Source: Acetobacteraceae bacterium
GTDB lineage: Bacteria > Pseudomonadota > Alphaproteobacteria > Acetobacterales > Acetobacteraceae
Direction: 5' to 3'
Assembly: GCA_020848935.1 (NCBI GenBank)
Contig: JADLHF010000051.1
Coordinates: 1 to 38,437, forward strand
DNA length: 38,437 nt
Made by a program: the position numbers and the translations under genes. The notes under the pieces were generated by a model. That model was given only the letters and a program-made list of their open reading frames with translations, had not been told where the DNA came from and searched no databases. Positions 1 through 7,566 of the stretch are shown here, piece after piece (the stretch's first letter is position 1; every line of letters begins with the position of its first letter).

Positions 1-126
1 GAACCTTGCTGTCGACCGCGAAAAAGCAGGGTTGGGACATCCTCAAGGCTCTGACACAAACGCCAGACCAGTTGATAACCCAAATCCGGCTGGCCTGAAG
101 CCGAAAAGCGCTACCTGGGCAGTTAC
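1..126 (+). mobile_element. Right end of an insertion sequence, probably IS66-like
   Basis: The window opens inside a coding frame that stops at 96-98. It is followed by about 28 bases ending in GTTAC at 122-126. Read on the other strand this terminus starts GTAAC, and IS66-family inverted repeats characteristically begin GTAA. The next bases (AGAAAAAGAAGACC) look like ordinary host intergenic sequence. The other end of the element lies outside the window, so neither the terminal inverted repeat nor the target duplication can be verified. The family assignment rests on the short C-terminal peptide and the GTAA-like terminus only. Confidence 0.4.
3..98 (+). CDS. Transposase, C-terminal fragment (cut by window edge)
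   Basis: Reading from base 3, the frame encodes 31 residues and ends at a TGA. It contains the stretch STAKKQGWDILKALTQTP, which resembles the tails of IS66-type transposases (a (A/T)(A/R)KQG(W/R)(D/N)(I/V)L pattern). Only the tail is present, so no catalytic residue can be seen. The frame stops about 28 bases before the presumed end of the insertion sequence, as expected for a transposase gene filling its element. Family membership is an inference from a very short peptide. Confidence 0.45.
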   Translation, partial: TLLSTAKKQGWDILKALTQTPDQLITQIRLA

Positions 127-415
127 AGAAAAAGAAGACCTTGCTTCCTCCTGCCATCGCCGACCCCCGCCCCGCGCTGGATCGCCCGCCCCGACGATTT
201 TTTGCCGCCCCGCACTGGACGCGGCGCCGCGTCTGGCCGATGTTCCACCCGCTGGGCACGTCGATCGGCGCCGCCAGCAGCCGGCCAGGGCCGACCGACA
301 GGAAAACGTCGTCGCCGCGGCCGTGTCGCGAGGCCGGGGCACCGCGGAGCAGGCGCGGCCCCACCCCGCACAATGGCCCCTGTTGCAACGCACCGGATTC
401 CGAAAGGATGCCCCC

Positions 416-1621
416 ATGCCCATCGCCCGCCGCACCCTCCTCGCCGCCGCCGCCACCCTCGCCGCCCCAGGCACCATCCGCGCCCAATCCACCAGCGCGC
501 CCATCCGCATCGGCGAGATCAACTCCTACACCGCCATCCCCGCCTTCACCGTGCCATACCGCATGGGCTGGCAACTCGCCGTCGAACAGGTCAACGCCGC
601 CGGCGGCGTCCTCGGCCGCAAGCTCGAAGTCATCAGCCACGACGACGCCGGCAAACCGCCCGACGCCGTCCGCCTCGCCGGTGCGTTGCTCGACGAATCC
701 AAGGTCGACCTCCTCGCCGGCGGCTTCCTCTCCAATGTCGGCCTGGCCCTCAGCGACTACGCCCGCCAGCGCCGCCGCCTCTTCGTCGCCAGCGAACCCC
801 TCTCCGACGCACTGGTCTGGGAACAGGGCCACCGCTACTGCTACCGCCTGCGCCCCAGCACCTACATGCAGGTCGCCATGCTCGTCGAAGACGCGGTGAA
901 ACTCGGCGCCAAGCGCTGGGTCACCGTCTCGCCCAACTACGAATACGGCCAGTCCCTGGTCAAATGGTTCAAGGCCCTGATGCTCCAGCGCCAGCCCGGC
1001 GTCGAATTCGCCGCCGAGCAATGGCCCGCCCTCGGCCGCATCGACGCCGGCGCCACCGCCGCCGCCCTCGCCCAGGCCCAGCCCGACGCCATCTTCAACG
1101 GCACCTTCGGCCCCGACCTCACCAACTTCGTCCGCCAGGGCAACACCCGCGGCCTGTTCGAAAAACGCGGCGTCGTCAGCGTCCTCACCGGCGAGCCCGA
1201 ATACCTCGAACCCCTCGGCGACGAAACGCCTCAAGGCTGGATCGTCACCGGCTGGCCGGTCGAAAGCGTCACCGACCCCACCAGCCGCGCCTTCATCGAC
1301 GCCTACAAGGCCAAGTTCAACGCAATGCCCAAGATGGGCTCCGTCGTCGGCCACGCCACCATCACCGCCATCGCCGCCGGCATCGCCAAGACCGGCTCGC
1401 TCGACACCGAAGCCATGGCCGACGGCTTCAAGGGCGCCGGGTTCCCCACCCCCTTCGGCCCCGCCATATGGCGCCCGCAAGACAACCAGAGCACCCTGGG
1501 CACCTATGTCGGCCGCACCGCCGTCCGCGGCGGCAAAGGCGTCATGATCGACTGGCGCTACGTCGACGGCGCCGCCGCCATGCCCAGCGACGCGGAAGTG
1601 AAGCGGATGCGGCCAGCATGA
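416..1621 (+). CDS. ABC transporter periplasmic substrate-binding protein (Leu/Ile/Val- or amide/urea-type)
   Basis: A 401-residue periplasmic binding protein of the Peripla_BP_6/LivK type, delivering its ligand to the Liv-like permease encoded just downstream. The protein begins MPIARRTLLAAAATLAAPGT, a Tat-style twin-arginine (RR) signal with an Ala-rich core and probable cleavage after Arg-Ala-Gln. It then enters the typical first strand (IRIGEINSYT) and has the usual family length. The ATG at 416 is preferred over the open frame reaching upstream to 32 because AAAGGA lies at 403-408 and the extra residues read as translated intergenic DNA. The ligand cannot be read from sequence: this family covers branched-chain amino acids, urea, short-chain amides and aromatic acids. 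First gene of the transporter set, separated from the permease by a repeat element. Confidence 0.88.
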   Translation: MPIARRTLLAAAATLAAPGTIRAQSTSAPIRIGEINSYTAIPAFTVPYRMGWQLAVEQVNAAGGVLGRKLEVISHDDAGKPPDAVRLAGALLDESKVDLLAGGFLSNVGLALSDYARQRRRLFVASEPLSDALVWEQGHRYCYRLRPSTYMQVAMLVEDAVKLGAKRWVTVSPNYEYGQSLVKWFKALMLQRQPGVEFAAEQWPALGRIDAGATAAALAQAQPDAIFNGTFGPDLTNFVRQGNTRGLFEKRGVVSVLTGEPEYLEPLGDETPQGWIVTGWPVESVTDPTSRAFIDAYKAKFNAMPKMGSVVGHATITAIAAGIAKTGSLDTEAMADGFKGAGFPTPFGPAIWRPQDNQSTLGTYVGRTAVRGGKGVMIDWRYVDGAAAMPSDAEVKRMRPA

Positions 1622-1631
1622 AGAAAAGAAT

Positions 1632-1789
1632 CTTCTTTTTGTGAACAAAAAGAAGCAAAAAAACTTCATCACCAAGACTCTTCTCTCCCCCCGTCCTTCA
1701 CGGGGGGAGCCGGAGGGGGGCCGCTCCAAAAACCCAACCCACCGCACTTGAACACACCTTCCCCGCTTCTTTTTGTCCCCGAAAAGAAG
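1632..1789. repeat. Composite A/T-rich inverted-repeat element (locus 1)
   Basis: A hairpin CTTCTTTTTGT / ACAAAAAGAAG (1632-1642 with 1645-1655) is followed by CAAAAAAACTTC. About 100 bases later there is a reversed, shorter partner, CTTCTTTTTGT...AAAAGAAG (1766-1789). Between them lies a GC-rich hairpin, CTCCCCCCGT / ACGGGGGGAG (1685-1694 with 1700-1709). The A/T tracts stand out sharply against the GC-rich genes on both sides. The same arms recur at 4421-4559, 20746-20812, 28325-28360 and 29589-29705. The element begins 10 bases after the binding-protein stop codon and fills most of the gap before the permease gene. Confidence 0.85.
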
Positions 1790-1818
1790 ACGCTCCCTCC
1801 CCTCACATCGCCCCGGGC

Positions 1819-3663
1819 ATGGACCTCTTCCTCCTCCAACTCCTCACCGGCCTGGCCGGCGCCTCCACCCTCTTCCTGGTCGCCGCCGGGCTCACGGTGA
1901 TCTTCGGCGTCACCCGCGTGGTGAACTTCGCCCATGGCAGCCTGTTCATGCTCGGCGCCTACATCGCCTGGTCCATCCTCTCCCGCCTGCCGCGCAGCCC
2001 CGAGTATTTCGTGCTCGGACTCCTGGCCGCCGCCCTGGCCACCGCCGCGATCGGCGCCGTGATGGAACTGGCCCTGCTGCGCCGCATCTACCGCGCGCCC
2101 GAGATGCTGCAACTGCTGGCCACCTTCGGCGTCGTCCTGGTGGTGCAGGACGCGGCCCTCTGGCTCTGGGGCCCGGTGGACCTCGCCGTGTCCCGCCCGC
2201 CCTGGCTGCGCGGCGCCATCACCGTCGCCGGCCTGCGCTTCCCGTTCTACGATGCGGTGCTGATCGCCGTCGGCCCGCTGGTGCTCGGCCTCCTCCTGCT
2301 GCTGTTCCACCGCACCCGCTGGGGCCTGCTGGTCCGCGCCGCCACCGCCGACCGCGACATGGTCGCCGCCCTCGGTGTCGATCAGCGCTGGCTGTTCACC
2401 TCCGTCTTCGCCCTCGGCGCCGGCCTCGCCGGCCTCGGCGGCGCGCTCTCGATGCCGCAGGGCTCGGCCAACCTGCACATGGACCTCGCGGTGATCGTCG
2501 ATGCCTTCGTCGTCGTCGTGGTCGGCGGCATGGGCAGCCTGTCCGGCGCCTTCCTCGCCGCCCTGCTGATCGGCGTGCTCCAGGCCTTCGGCATCGTCCT
2601 GCTGCCCAAGATCACCCTGGTGCTGGTCTTCCTGGTCATGGCCGCCGTCCTCGTGCTCCGCCCGCACGGCCTGCTCGGCAAGCCCCAGGCCGAGTCCCGC
2701 GCCGAGGCCGAAACCCTCGCCCCCATCCGCCCCGCCCCGGCCATCCTGCGCCGCCTCGGCCTCGCCGCCCTGCTGCTGGCCATCGCCGCCCCCTTCCTCG
2801 CCGGCCCCTATCTGCTCACCGTGCTGACCGAAGCCGCCATCGCCGTCCTGTTCGCCGCCAGCCTGCACGTCATGATGGGTCCGGGCGGCATGGCCAGCTT
2901 CGGCCACGCCGCCTGGTTCGGCATCGGCGCCTACGCCGCCGCCTTCACCGCCCAGGGCCTCGGCACCAGCATGGCAGTCGGCCTGCTGCTCGCCCCGCTT
3001 TGCGCCGGCGCGGTGGCGCTCGCCGTCGGCGGCCTCGTCGTGCGCATGTCCGGCGTCTACCTCGCCATGCTCACCCTCGCCTTCGCCCAGATCGCCTGGG
3101 CCATCGCCTTCCAATGGGTGGAGCTGACCGGCGGCGACAACGGCGTCCTCGGCGTCTGGCCAGACCCCTGGGCAGCCAACCCGCGCACGCTGTACTGGCT
3201 CGCCCTCGCCCTCTGCCTCGGCGCAACCCTCCTGCTCCGCCGCCTGCTCTACGCCCCCTTCGGCTACGCCCTGCGCGCCACCCGCGACTCCCCCCTGCGC
3301 GCCGCCGCCATCGGCCTGCCCCTGCCCCGCCTGCGCCTCGCCGCCTTCGCCATCGCCGGCGCCGCCGCCGGCCTGGCCGGCGCGGTCTTCGCCTACGCCA
3401 AGGGCAGCGTCTTCCCCACCTACATGGCCATCCCCCACTCGGTCGATGCCCTGGTCACCGTCCTCCTCGGCGGTGTCCAGACCATCGCGGGCCCCATCGT
3501 CGGCGCCGTCGCCTACACCGTGCTGCAATCCTGGCTGCTCACCAGCGAGTTCTGGCGCATCAAGCTCGGCCTGCTGATCCTGCTGCTGGTCCTGGCCTTC
3601 CCCGCCGGCATCGCCGGCGCCACCCATGCCGCCTGGCTGCGCTGGCGCGGCCGCTCGGCATGA
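1819..3663 (+). CDS. Fused LivH-LivM branched-chain-type ABC permease
   Basis: A 614-residue inner-membrane permease joining the two usual subunits in one chain. Residues about 1-290 are LivH-like, with the hallmark GLTVIFGVTRVVNFAHGS near the N terminus and a final segment reading VLVLRPHGLLGK. Residues about 310-614 are LivM-like, with GPGGMASFGHAAWFGIGAY. Both halves are strings of hydrophobic helices. LivH and LivM are separate proteins in E. coli; fusions occur in other proteobacteria and fix the 1:1 stoichiometry. No convincing Shine-Dalgarno precedes the ATG at 1819. The stop codon overlaps the livG start (ATGA at 3660-3663), indicating translational coupling. Confidence 0.92.
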   Translation: MDLFLLQLLTGLAGASTLFLVAAGLTVIFGVTRVVNFAHGSLFMLGAYIAWSILSRLPRSPEYFVLGLLAAALATAAIGAVMELALLRRIYRAPEMLQLLATFGVVLVVQDAALWLWGPVDLAVSRPPWLRGAITVAGLRFPFYDAVLIAVGPLVLGLLLLLFHRTRWGLLVRAATADRDMVAALGVDQRWLFTSVFALGAGLAGLGGALSMPQGSANLHMDLAVIVDAFVVVVVGGMGSLSGAFLAALLIGVLQAFGIVLLPKITLVLVFLVMAAVLVLRPHGLLGKPQAESRAEAETLAPIRPAPAILRRLGLAALLLAIAAPFLAGPYLLTVLTEAAIAVLFAASLHVMMGPGGMASFGHAAWFGIGAYAAAFTAQGLGTSMAVGLLLAPLCAGAVALAVGGLVVRMSGVYLAMLTLAFAQIAWAIAFQWVELTGGDNGVLGVWPDPWAANPRTLYWLALALCLGATLLLRRLLYAPFGYALRATRDSPLRAAAIGLPLPRLRLAAFAIAGAAAGLAGAVFAYAKGSVFPTYMAIPHSVDALVTVLLGGVQTIAGPIVGAVAYTVLQSWLLTSEFWRIKLGLLILLLVLAFPAGIAGATHAAWLRWRGRSA

Positions 3664-4421
3664 CCGCGCTCGCGGTCCACAACCTGCACAAGCGCTTCGG
3701 CGGTATCGAGGCGGTGGCCGACGTCTCCTTCACCCTCGCCCCCGGCGAATTGCTCGCCCTGATCGGCCCCAACGGCGCCGGCAAATCCACCTGCTTCAAC
3801 ATGCTGAACGGCCAGCTCCGCCCCGATGCCGGCCGCGTCCTGCTCGCCGGCCCCGATGGCACGATGGACGACATCACTGGCCTCCCCCCGCCCGCCATCT
3901 GGCGCCTCGGCGTCGGCCGCACCTTCCAGATCGCCGCCAGCTTCGCCTCGATGACCGTGCGCGAAAACGTCCAGATGGCCCTGCTCTCCCACCACCGCCG
4001 CATCTGGCGCGTCTGGCACGCCGCCAGCCGCCACGCCCCCCACGCCGCCAACGCCCTGCTCGCCCGCGTCGGCATGGCAGCCCAGGCCGACCGCCCCGCC
4101 GGCGAACTCGCCTACGGCGACCTCAAGCGCCTGGAACTCGCCGTCGCCCTCGCCAACACCCCCCGCCTCCTGCTGATGGACGAACCCACCGCCGGCATGG
4201 CGCCGGCCGAACGCGCCGCCCTGATGGCCCTCGCCCGAACCATCGCCCGAACCGACGGCATGGCCGTGCTCTTCACCGAACACGACATGGACACGGTCTT
4301 CACCACCGCCGACCGAATCCTGGTCCTCAACCGCGGAACCCTGATCGCCGAAGGAACCCCCACCGAAATCCGCGCCAACCCCGAGGTCCGCGCGGTCTAT
4401 CTCGGGGAGAACCAAGCATGA
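3660..4421 (+). CDS. livG: Branched-chain-type ABC transporter ATP-binding protein LivG
   Basis: A 253-residue cytoplasmic ATPase that powers the Liv-type permease. Visible motifs are Walker A GPNGAGKST in the N-terminal third, the LivG-type linker GVGRTFQIAASFASMTVREN, an atypical signature LAYGDLKRLELA in place of LSGGQ (normal for LivG), Walker B LLLMDEPTAG, and the switch histidine in LFTEHDMD. The ATG at 3660 overlaps the permease stop by four bases. A longer open frame extending 5' to 1773 reads through the permease gene in another frame and is not coding. The gene's stop codon at 4419-4421 touches the first base of a repeat element. Confidence 0.93.
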   Translation: MTALAVHNLHKRFGGIEAVADVSFTLAPGELLALIGPNGAGKSTCFNMLNGQLRPDAGRVLLAGPDGTMDDITGLPPPAIWRLGVGRTFQIAASFASMTVRENVQMALLSHHRRIWRVWHAASRHAPHAANALLARVGMAAQADRPAGELAYGDLKRLELAVALANTPRLLLMDEPTAGMAPAERAALMALARTIARTDGMAVLFTEHDMDTVFTTADRILVLNRGTLIAEGTPTEIRANPEVRAVYLGENQA

Positions 4422-4559
4422 AAAAGAAGCAAAAAAACTTCACTCAAAATAAAGCACCCCCTCTCCCCTTGGGGGAGCGGGCCGGGGTGAGGGGTGCTTC
4501 CCCACCCCCCAAACCAAACGAGAAAAGTTTTTTTGCTTCTTTTTGTTCACAAAAAGAAG
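4421..4559. repeat. Composite A/T-rich inverted-repeat element (locus 2), nested palindromes
   Basis: A perfect 20-bp inverted repeat, AAAAAGAAGCAAAAAAACTT at 4421-4440 and its complement at 4525-4544, brackets about 84 bases. Inside are a second inverted repeat AAGCACCCC / GGGGTGCTT (4452-4460 with 4491-4499) and a GC hairpin CTCCCC-TTG-GGGGAG (4463-4477). The right arm also carries the family hairpin CTTCTTTTTGT / ACAAAAAGAAG (4536-4546 with 4549-4559). The element fills nearly all of the gap between livG and livF. Its inner part resembles the widespread Gram-negative repeat containing CTCCCC..GGGGAG and GGGGTGAGGGG. Confidence 0.88.
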
Positions 4560-4572
4560 ACTTCCTTTCTTC

Positions 4573-5271
4573 ATGCTGACCGTAGAAAACCTCCACGCCG
4601 GCTACGGCCGCGCCAGGATTCTCCGCGGCGTCTCCTTCGCCCTCGCCCCTGGCGAGGTCCTGGTCCTGCTCGGCCGCAACGGCGCCGGCAAGAGCACCAC
4701 GATGAAGGCCCTGGTTGGCCTCCTCCCCGCCACCGGCCGCATCCGCCTGGCCGGCACCGACATTGCGCGATGGCCGCCGCACCGCATCGCCCGCCTCGGC
4801 CTCGGCTGGGTGCCCGAGGAGCGGCGGATTTTTCCCGACCTCACCGTCGCCGAGACCCTCGAAGTCGGCCGCCGCCCGGCGCGCGACGGCCGCCCGCCCT
4901 GGACCCCCGATCGCCTGTTCACCCTGTTCCCCAATCTCGGCCCGCTGCGCGACCGCCCCGGCGGGCGCATCAGCGGCGGCGAACAGCAGATGCTCGCCAT
5001 CGCCCGCACCCTGATGGGCAACCCGCGCCTGCTGCTGCTCGATGAACCCAGCGAGGGCCTGGCCCCGGTCATCGTCGACCAGATGCAGGCCGCCATCCTC
5101 GCCCTGAAGGCCGAAGGCGTCACCATCCTGCTCGCCGAACAGAACCTCCCCTTCGCCGCCCGCGTCGCCGACCGCGCCGTGATCCTGGAAACCGGCGCCA
5201 TCGTCTGGAACGGCACCATGTCCGCATTGATGAACAACCCGCCGGCAAGAGCCCGGCACCTGCAGGTCTAG
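4573..5271 (+). CDS. livF: Branched-chain-type ABC transporter ATP-binding protein LivF
   Basis: A 232-residue ATPase, second nucleotide-binding subunit of the Liv-type importer. It shows Walker A GRNGAGKSTTMKAL, the family stretch GLGWVPEERRIFPDLTVAE, the signature ISGGEQQMLAIARTL, Walker B LLLLDEPSEGL, and the switch segment ILLAEQN. LivF normally has Gln-Asn here where LivG has His-Asp. The ATG at 4573 gives the normal MLTVENLHAGYG opening. An in-frame ATG ten codons upstream (4543) lies inside the repeat element and is rejected. No clear ribosome-binding site precedes the chosen start, only AAGAAGA-like sequence from the repeat. Confidence 0.92.
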   Translation: MLTVENLHAGYGRARILRGVSFALAPGEVLVLLGRNGAGKSTTMKALVGLLPATGRIRLAGTDIARWPPHRIARLGLGWVPEERRIFPDLTVAETLEVGRRPARDGRPPWTPDRLFTLFPNLGPLRDRPGGRISGGEQQMLAIARTLMGNPRLLLLDEPSEGLAPVIVDQMQAAILALKAEGVTILLAEQNLPFAARVADRAVILETGAIVWNGTMSALMNNPPARARHLQV

Positions 5272-5416
5272 GAGCCTGACCGACAATGATCCACGCTCGG
5301 ATCGCCATCGACCATTGCACGGGTTGTCCCGGGTGATCTCTGCCGCATCACGCTTCTGCCGCCGTCGGTGCACCGGATCGTGACCGGCAGCGCCACGCCG
5401 CATCGGGTGCGGTGGC

Positions 5417-5446
5417 TTGGCGGGCGCGGGCGTGGTAACATATTTA
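5417..5446 (+). promoter_or_regulatory. Candidate sigma70-type promoter of the E1-E2-ACP operon
   Basis: TTGGCG at 5417-5422 and TATTTA at 5441-5446 are separated by 18 bases, inside a local A/T-rich patch (TAACATATTTAATCAATTT) in otherwise GC-rich DNA. It lies about 75 bases before the E1 start. The rest of the 250-base gap after livF (5272-5521) shows no further gene or strong hairpin, so an operon-specific promoter here is reasonable. This is inferred from sequence only. Confidence 0.4.
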
Positions 5447-5521
5447 ATCAATTTGGCGCTGATACTCCGCCGCGGCAGACCGACCGCACCGCAGCACCGG
5501 CGAGCAGACAAGGACGACGGA

Positions 5522-7543
5522 ATGGACCACCCCTCTGCGCGCGGGGACCTGATGCGGATGCATGGCATCGCCTATGCGGCCGATGGGCGGCCCATGATTC
5601 CGGGCGAGCCGCCGGCGCTCTACGCCTATGGCATGGCGATCCGGCGCACCGAGCAGTTGCTGCTCGACTTGTTCTCCAAGGGCCAGCTCTCCGGCACGAC
5701 GCACACCTGCATCGGCCAGGAATTCTGCCAGATGGCGGTGGTGCGCGCGCTCGACCATGCCGACGACGCGGTGCTGTCCAACCACCGCAACCACGGCCAT
5801 TTCCTCACCTATTCCGGCCAGTTCGCCCCGCTGGTGGCTGAGGTGATGGGCCGCGCCGGCGGGGTGTGCGGCGGGCGCGGCGGCAGCCAGCACATGGCGT
5901 GGCGGCATTTCCACTCCAACGGCGTGCAGGCCGGCATGACCGGCATCGGCGTGGGGCTCGCGCGGGCACGCGCGCTGGCGGGCTCGGCGGGCATCGTCGC
6001 GGTGATGGTGGGCGACGGCACGCTGGGCGAGGGGCTGCTCTACGAGAGCATGAACCTCGCCGCGGTGTGGTCGGCGCCGGTGCTGTTCGTGGTGGAGCAC
6101 AACGGCATCGCCCAGACCACCGATACCGCCGAGACCCTGGGCGGCGACATCCTCGCGCGCGGCAGCGCCTTCGGGCTGGCCACCTGGCGCGTATCGGACG
6201 CCGATGCGGCGCTGTGGCAGGTGGCCGCGGACGCGGTGGCGGCGGTGCGGAGCAGCGGCCGGCCCGGCTTCCTGGTGATCGACACCGCCAGGCTCGGCCC
6301 GCACAGCAAGGGCGACGACCTGCGCCCGGCCGAGCAGCTCGCCGCGATCGCGGCGCGCGACCCGCTGGCGCGGCTGGGCGAGACGCTGCCCGCTGGCCTG
6401 CGCGCGGACATCGAGGCGGAGGTGGCCGCCTTCGTCGCCGCCGTCGCCGCCGTCGCCGCGGCCTCGCCCGAGGCGACGGCGCAAGTGCCGAGCCGGCTGT
6501 TCGCCGCCGCCCCGGCGCTGCCGCCGCCCGTGCCCGCACCCGAGACCGCCGGACGCACGGTGCGCGCCGCGCTCAACGCCGCGCTGGACCGGCTGCTGCG
6601 CGCGGACGCCCGCGTCCTGTTGCTGGGCGAAGACCTCCACGACCCGTACGGCGGCGCCTTCAAGGTCACCGCCGGCCTGTCGCAACGCCACGCCGGGCGG
6701 GTGATATCGACACCGATCAGCGAGGCGGCGATCACCGGGGCGGCGATCGGCCTCGCGCTGGCGGGGTGGCGCCCGGTCGTGGAGATCATGTTCGCCGATT
6801 TCCTCACCCTGTGCGCCGACCAGCTCTACAACCACGCCGTCAAGTTCCCCGGCGTGTTCCCGGAGCTGTCGGTGCCGCTGGTGCTGCGCACGCCCGTGGG
6901 CGGACGGCGCGGCTACGGGCCGACACACAGTCAGAACCCGGAGAACCTGTTCGCCGCCGTCCCCGGCCTCACCGTGGTCTGCGGCAGCCAGCGCCATGAC
7001 AACGGCGCGCTGCTGCACCACGCGGTGCTGCACTGGCCGCACCCGACGCTGTTCCTGGAACACAAGCTGGTCTACGGCGCCACCGAGGATCCGGGCGAGT
7101 ACCGCCCCCTGCCGCCCCACCCCGACGACGCGGCCGGCGCGGCATTCCCCACCCTGCTGGCCGGCGACGGCCGCGGCGATGCGGTGGTGGTGACCTATGG
7201 CGGCATGGTTCCGTTCGTGGAGGCGGCCGCCGAGCGGCTGGCGGAGGAGGAGGAGCTGGTGGTCGACGTGGCGATCCTCGCCCAGCTTGCCCCCCTGCCC
7301 CGCCACGCGCTGCTCGCCGCCCTGCTGCCCTATCCCGCCGTGGTGATCGCCGAGGAGACCCAGGCCGGCCCCGGTGTGGGCGCCGAGATCGCCGCCTGCC
7401 TCGCCGAGGCCGGCTATCGCGGCACGATCCGCCGGGTGGCGGCGCCGCCGGTTCCCATTCCTTCCGCCCGCTCGCTTGAGGCCGCGGTGCTGCCGGACGC
7501 CGACAGCGTCGCGCTGGCCGTGCTCGGGGCGCTCGGCGCCTGA
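5522..7543 (+). CDS. 2-oxoacid dehydrogenase E1, alpha and beta subunits fused
   Basis: A 673-residue thiamine-diphosphate enzyme that decarboxylates a 2-oxoacid and transfers the acyl group to the lipoyl arm of E2. The alpha-type half (about 1-310) shows GTTHTCIGQE and the TPP motif GDGTLGEGLLYESMN (Gly164-Asp-Gly) running to EHNGIAQTT. The beta-type half (about 345-673) shows VLLLGEDL, ISTPISEAAITGAAIGLA and RTPVGGRRGYGPTHSQ. The halves are separate chains in most pyruvate and branched-chain complexes. Start chosen at 5522 because AAGGA lies at 5510-5514; the frame opens earlier at 5417 through promoter-like sequence. The substrate (pyruvate, hydroxypyruvate, branched-chain or acetoin-like) cannot be told by eye. 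First gene of an operon with E2, ACP and a deacetylase-GNAT; no E3 gene is nearby. Confidence 0.88.
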   Translation: MDHPSARGDLMRMHGIAYAADGRPMIPGEPPALYAYGMAIRRTEQLLLDLFSKGQLSGTTHTCIGQEFCQMAVVRALDHADDAVLSNHRNHGHFLTYSGQFAPLVAEVMGRAGGVCGGRGGSQHMAWRHFHSNGVQAGMTGIGVGLARARALAGSAGIVAVMVGDGTLGEGLLYESMNLAAVWSAPVLFVVEHNGIAQTTDTAETLGGDILARGSAFGLATWRVSDADAALWQVAADAVAAVRSSGRPGFLVIDTARLGPHSKGDDLRPAEQLAAIAARDPLARLGETLPAGLRADIEAEVAAFVAAVAAVAAASPEATAQVPSRLFAAAPALPPPVPAPETAGRTVRAALNAALDRLLRADARVLLLGEDLHDPYGGAFKVTAGLSQRHAGRVISTPISEAAITGAAIGLALAGWRPVVEIMFADFLTLCADQLYNHAVKFPGVFPELSVPLVLRTPVGGRRGYGPTHSQNPENLFAAVPGLTVVCGSQRHDNGALLHHAVLHWPHPTLFLEHKLVYGATEDPGEYRPLPPHPDDAAGAAFPTLLAGDGRGDAVVVTYGGMVPFVEAAAERLAEEEELVVDVAILAQLAPLPRHALLAALLPYPAVVIAEETQAGPGVGAEIAACLAEAGYRGTIRRVAAPPVPIPSARSLEAAVLPDADSVALAVLGALGA

Positions 7544-7566
7544 CATTTCCGGACCCCCATCGCGCC

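Noticed and set aside
1669-3627. A 652-codon acidic Gly/Gln-rich frame on the minus strand
   Set aside because: It is antisense to the LivHM permease; the composition is typical of the complement of hydrophobic GC-rich coding sequence.
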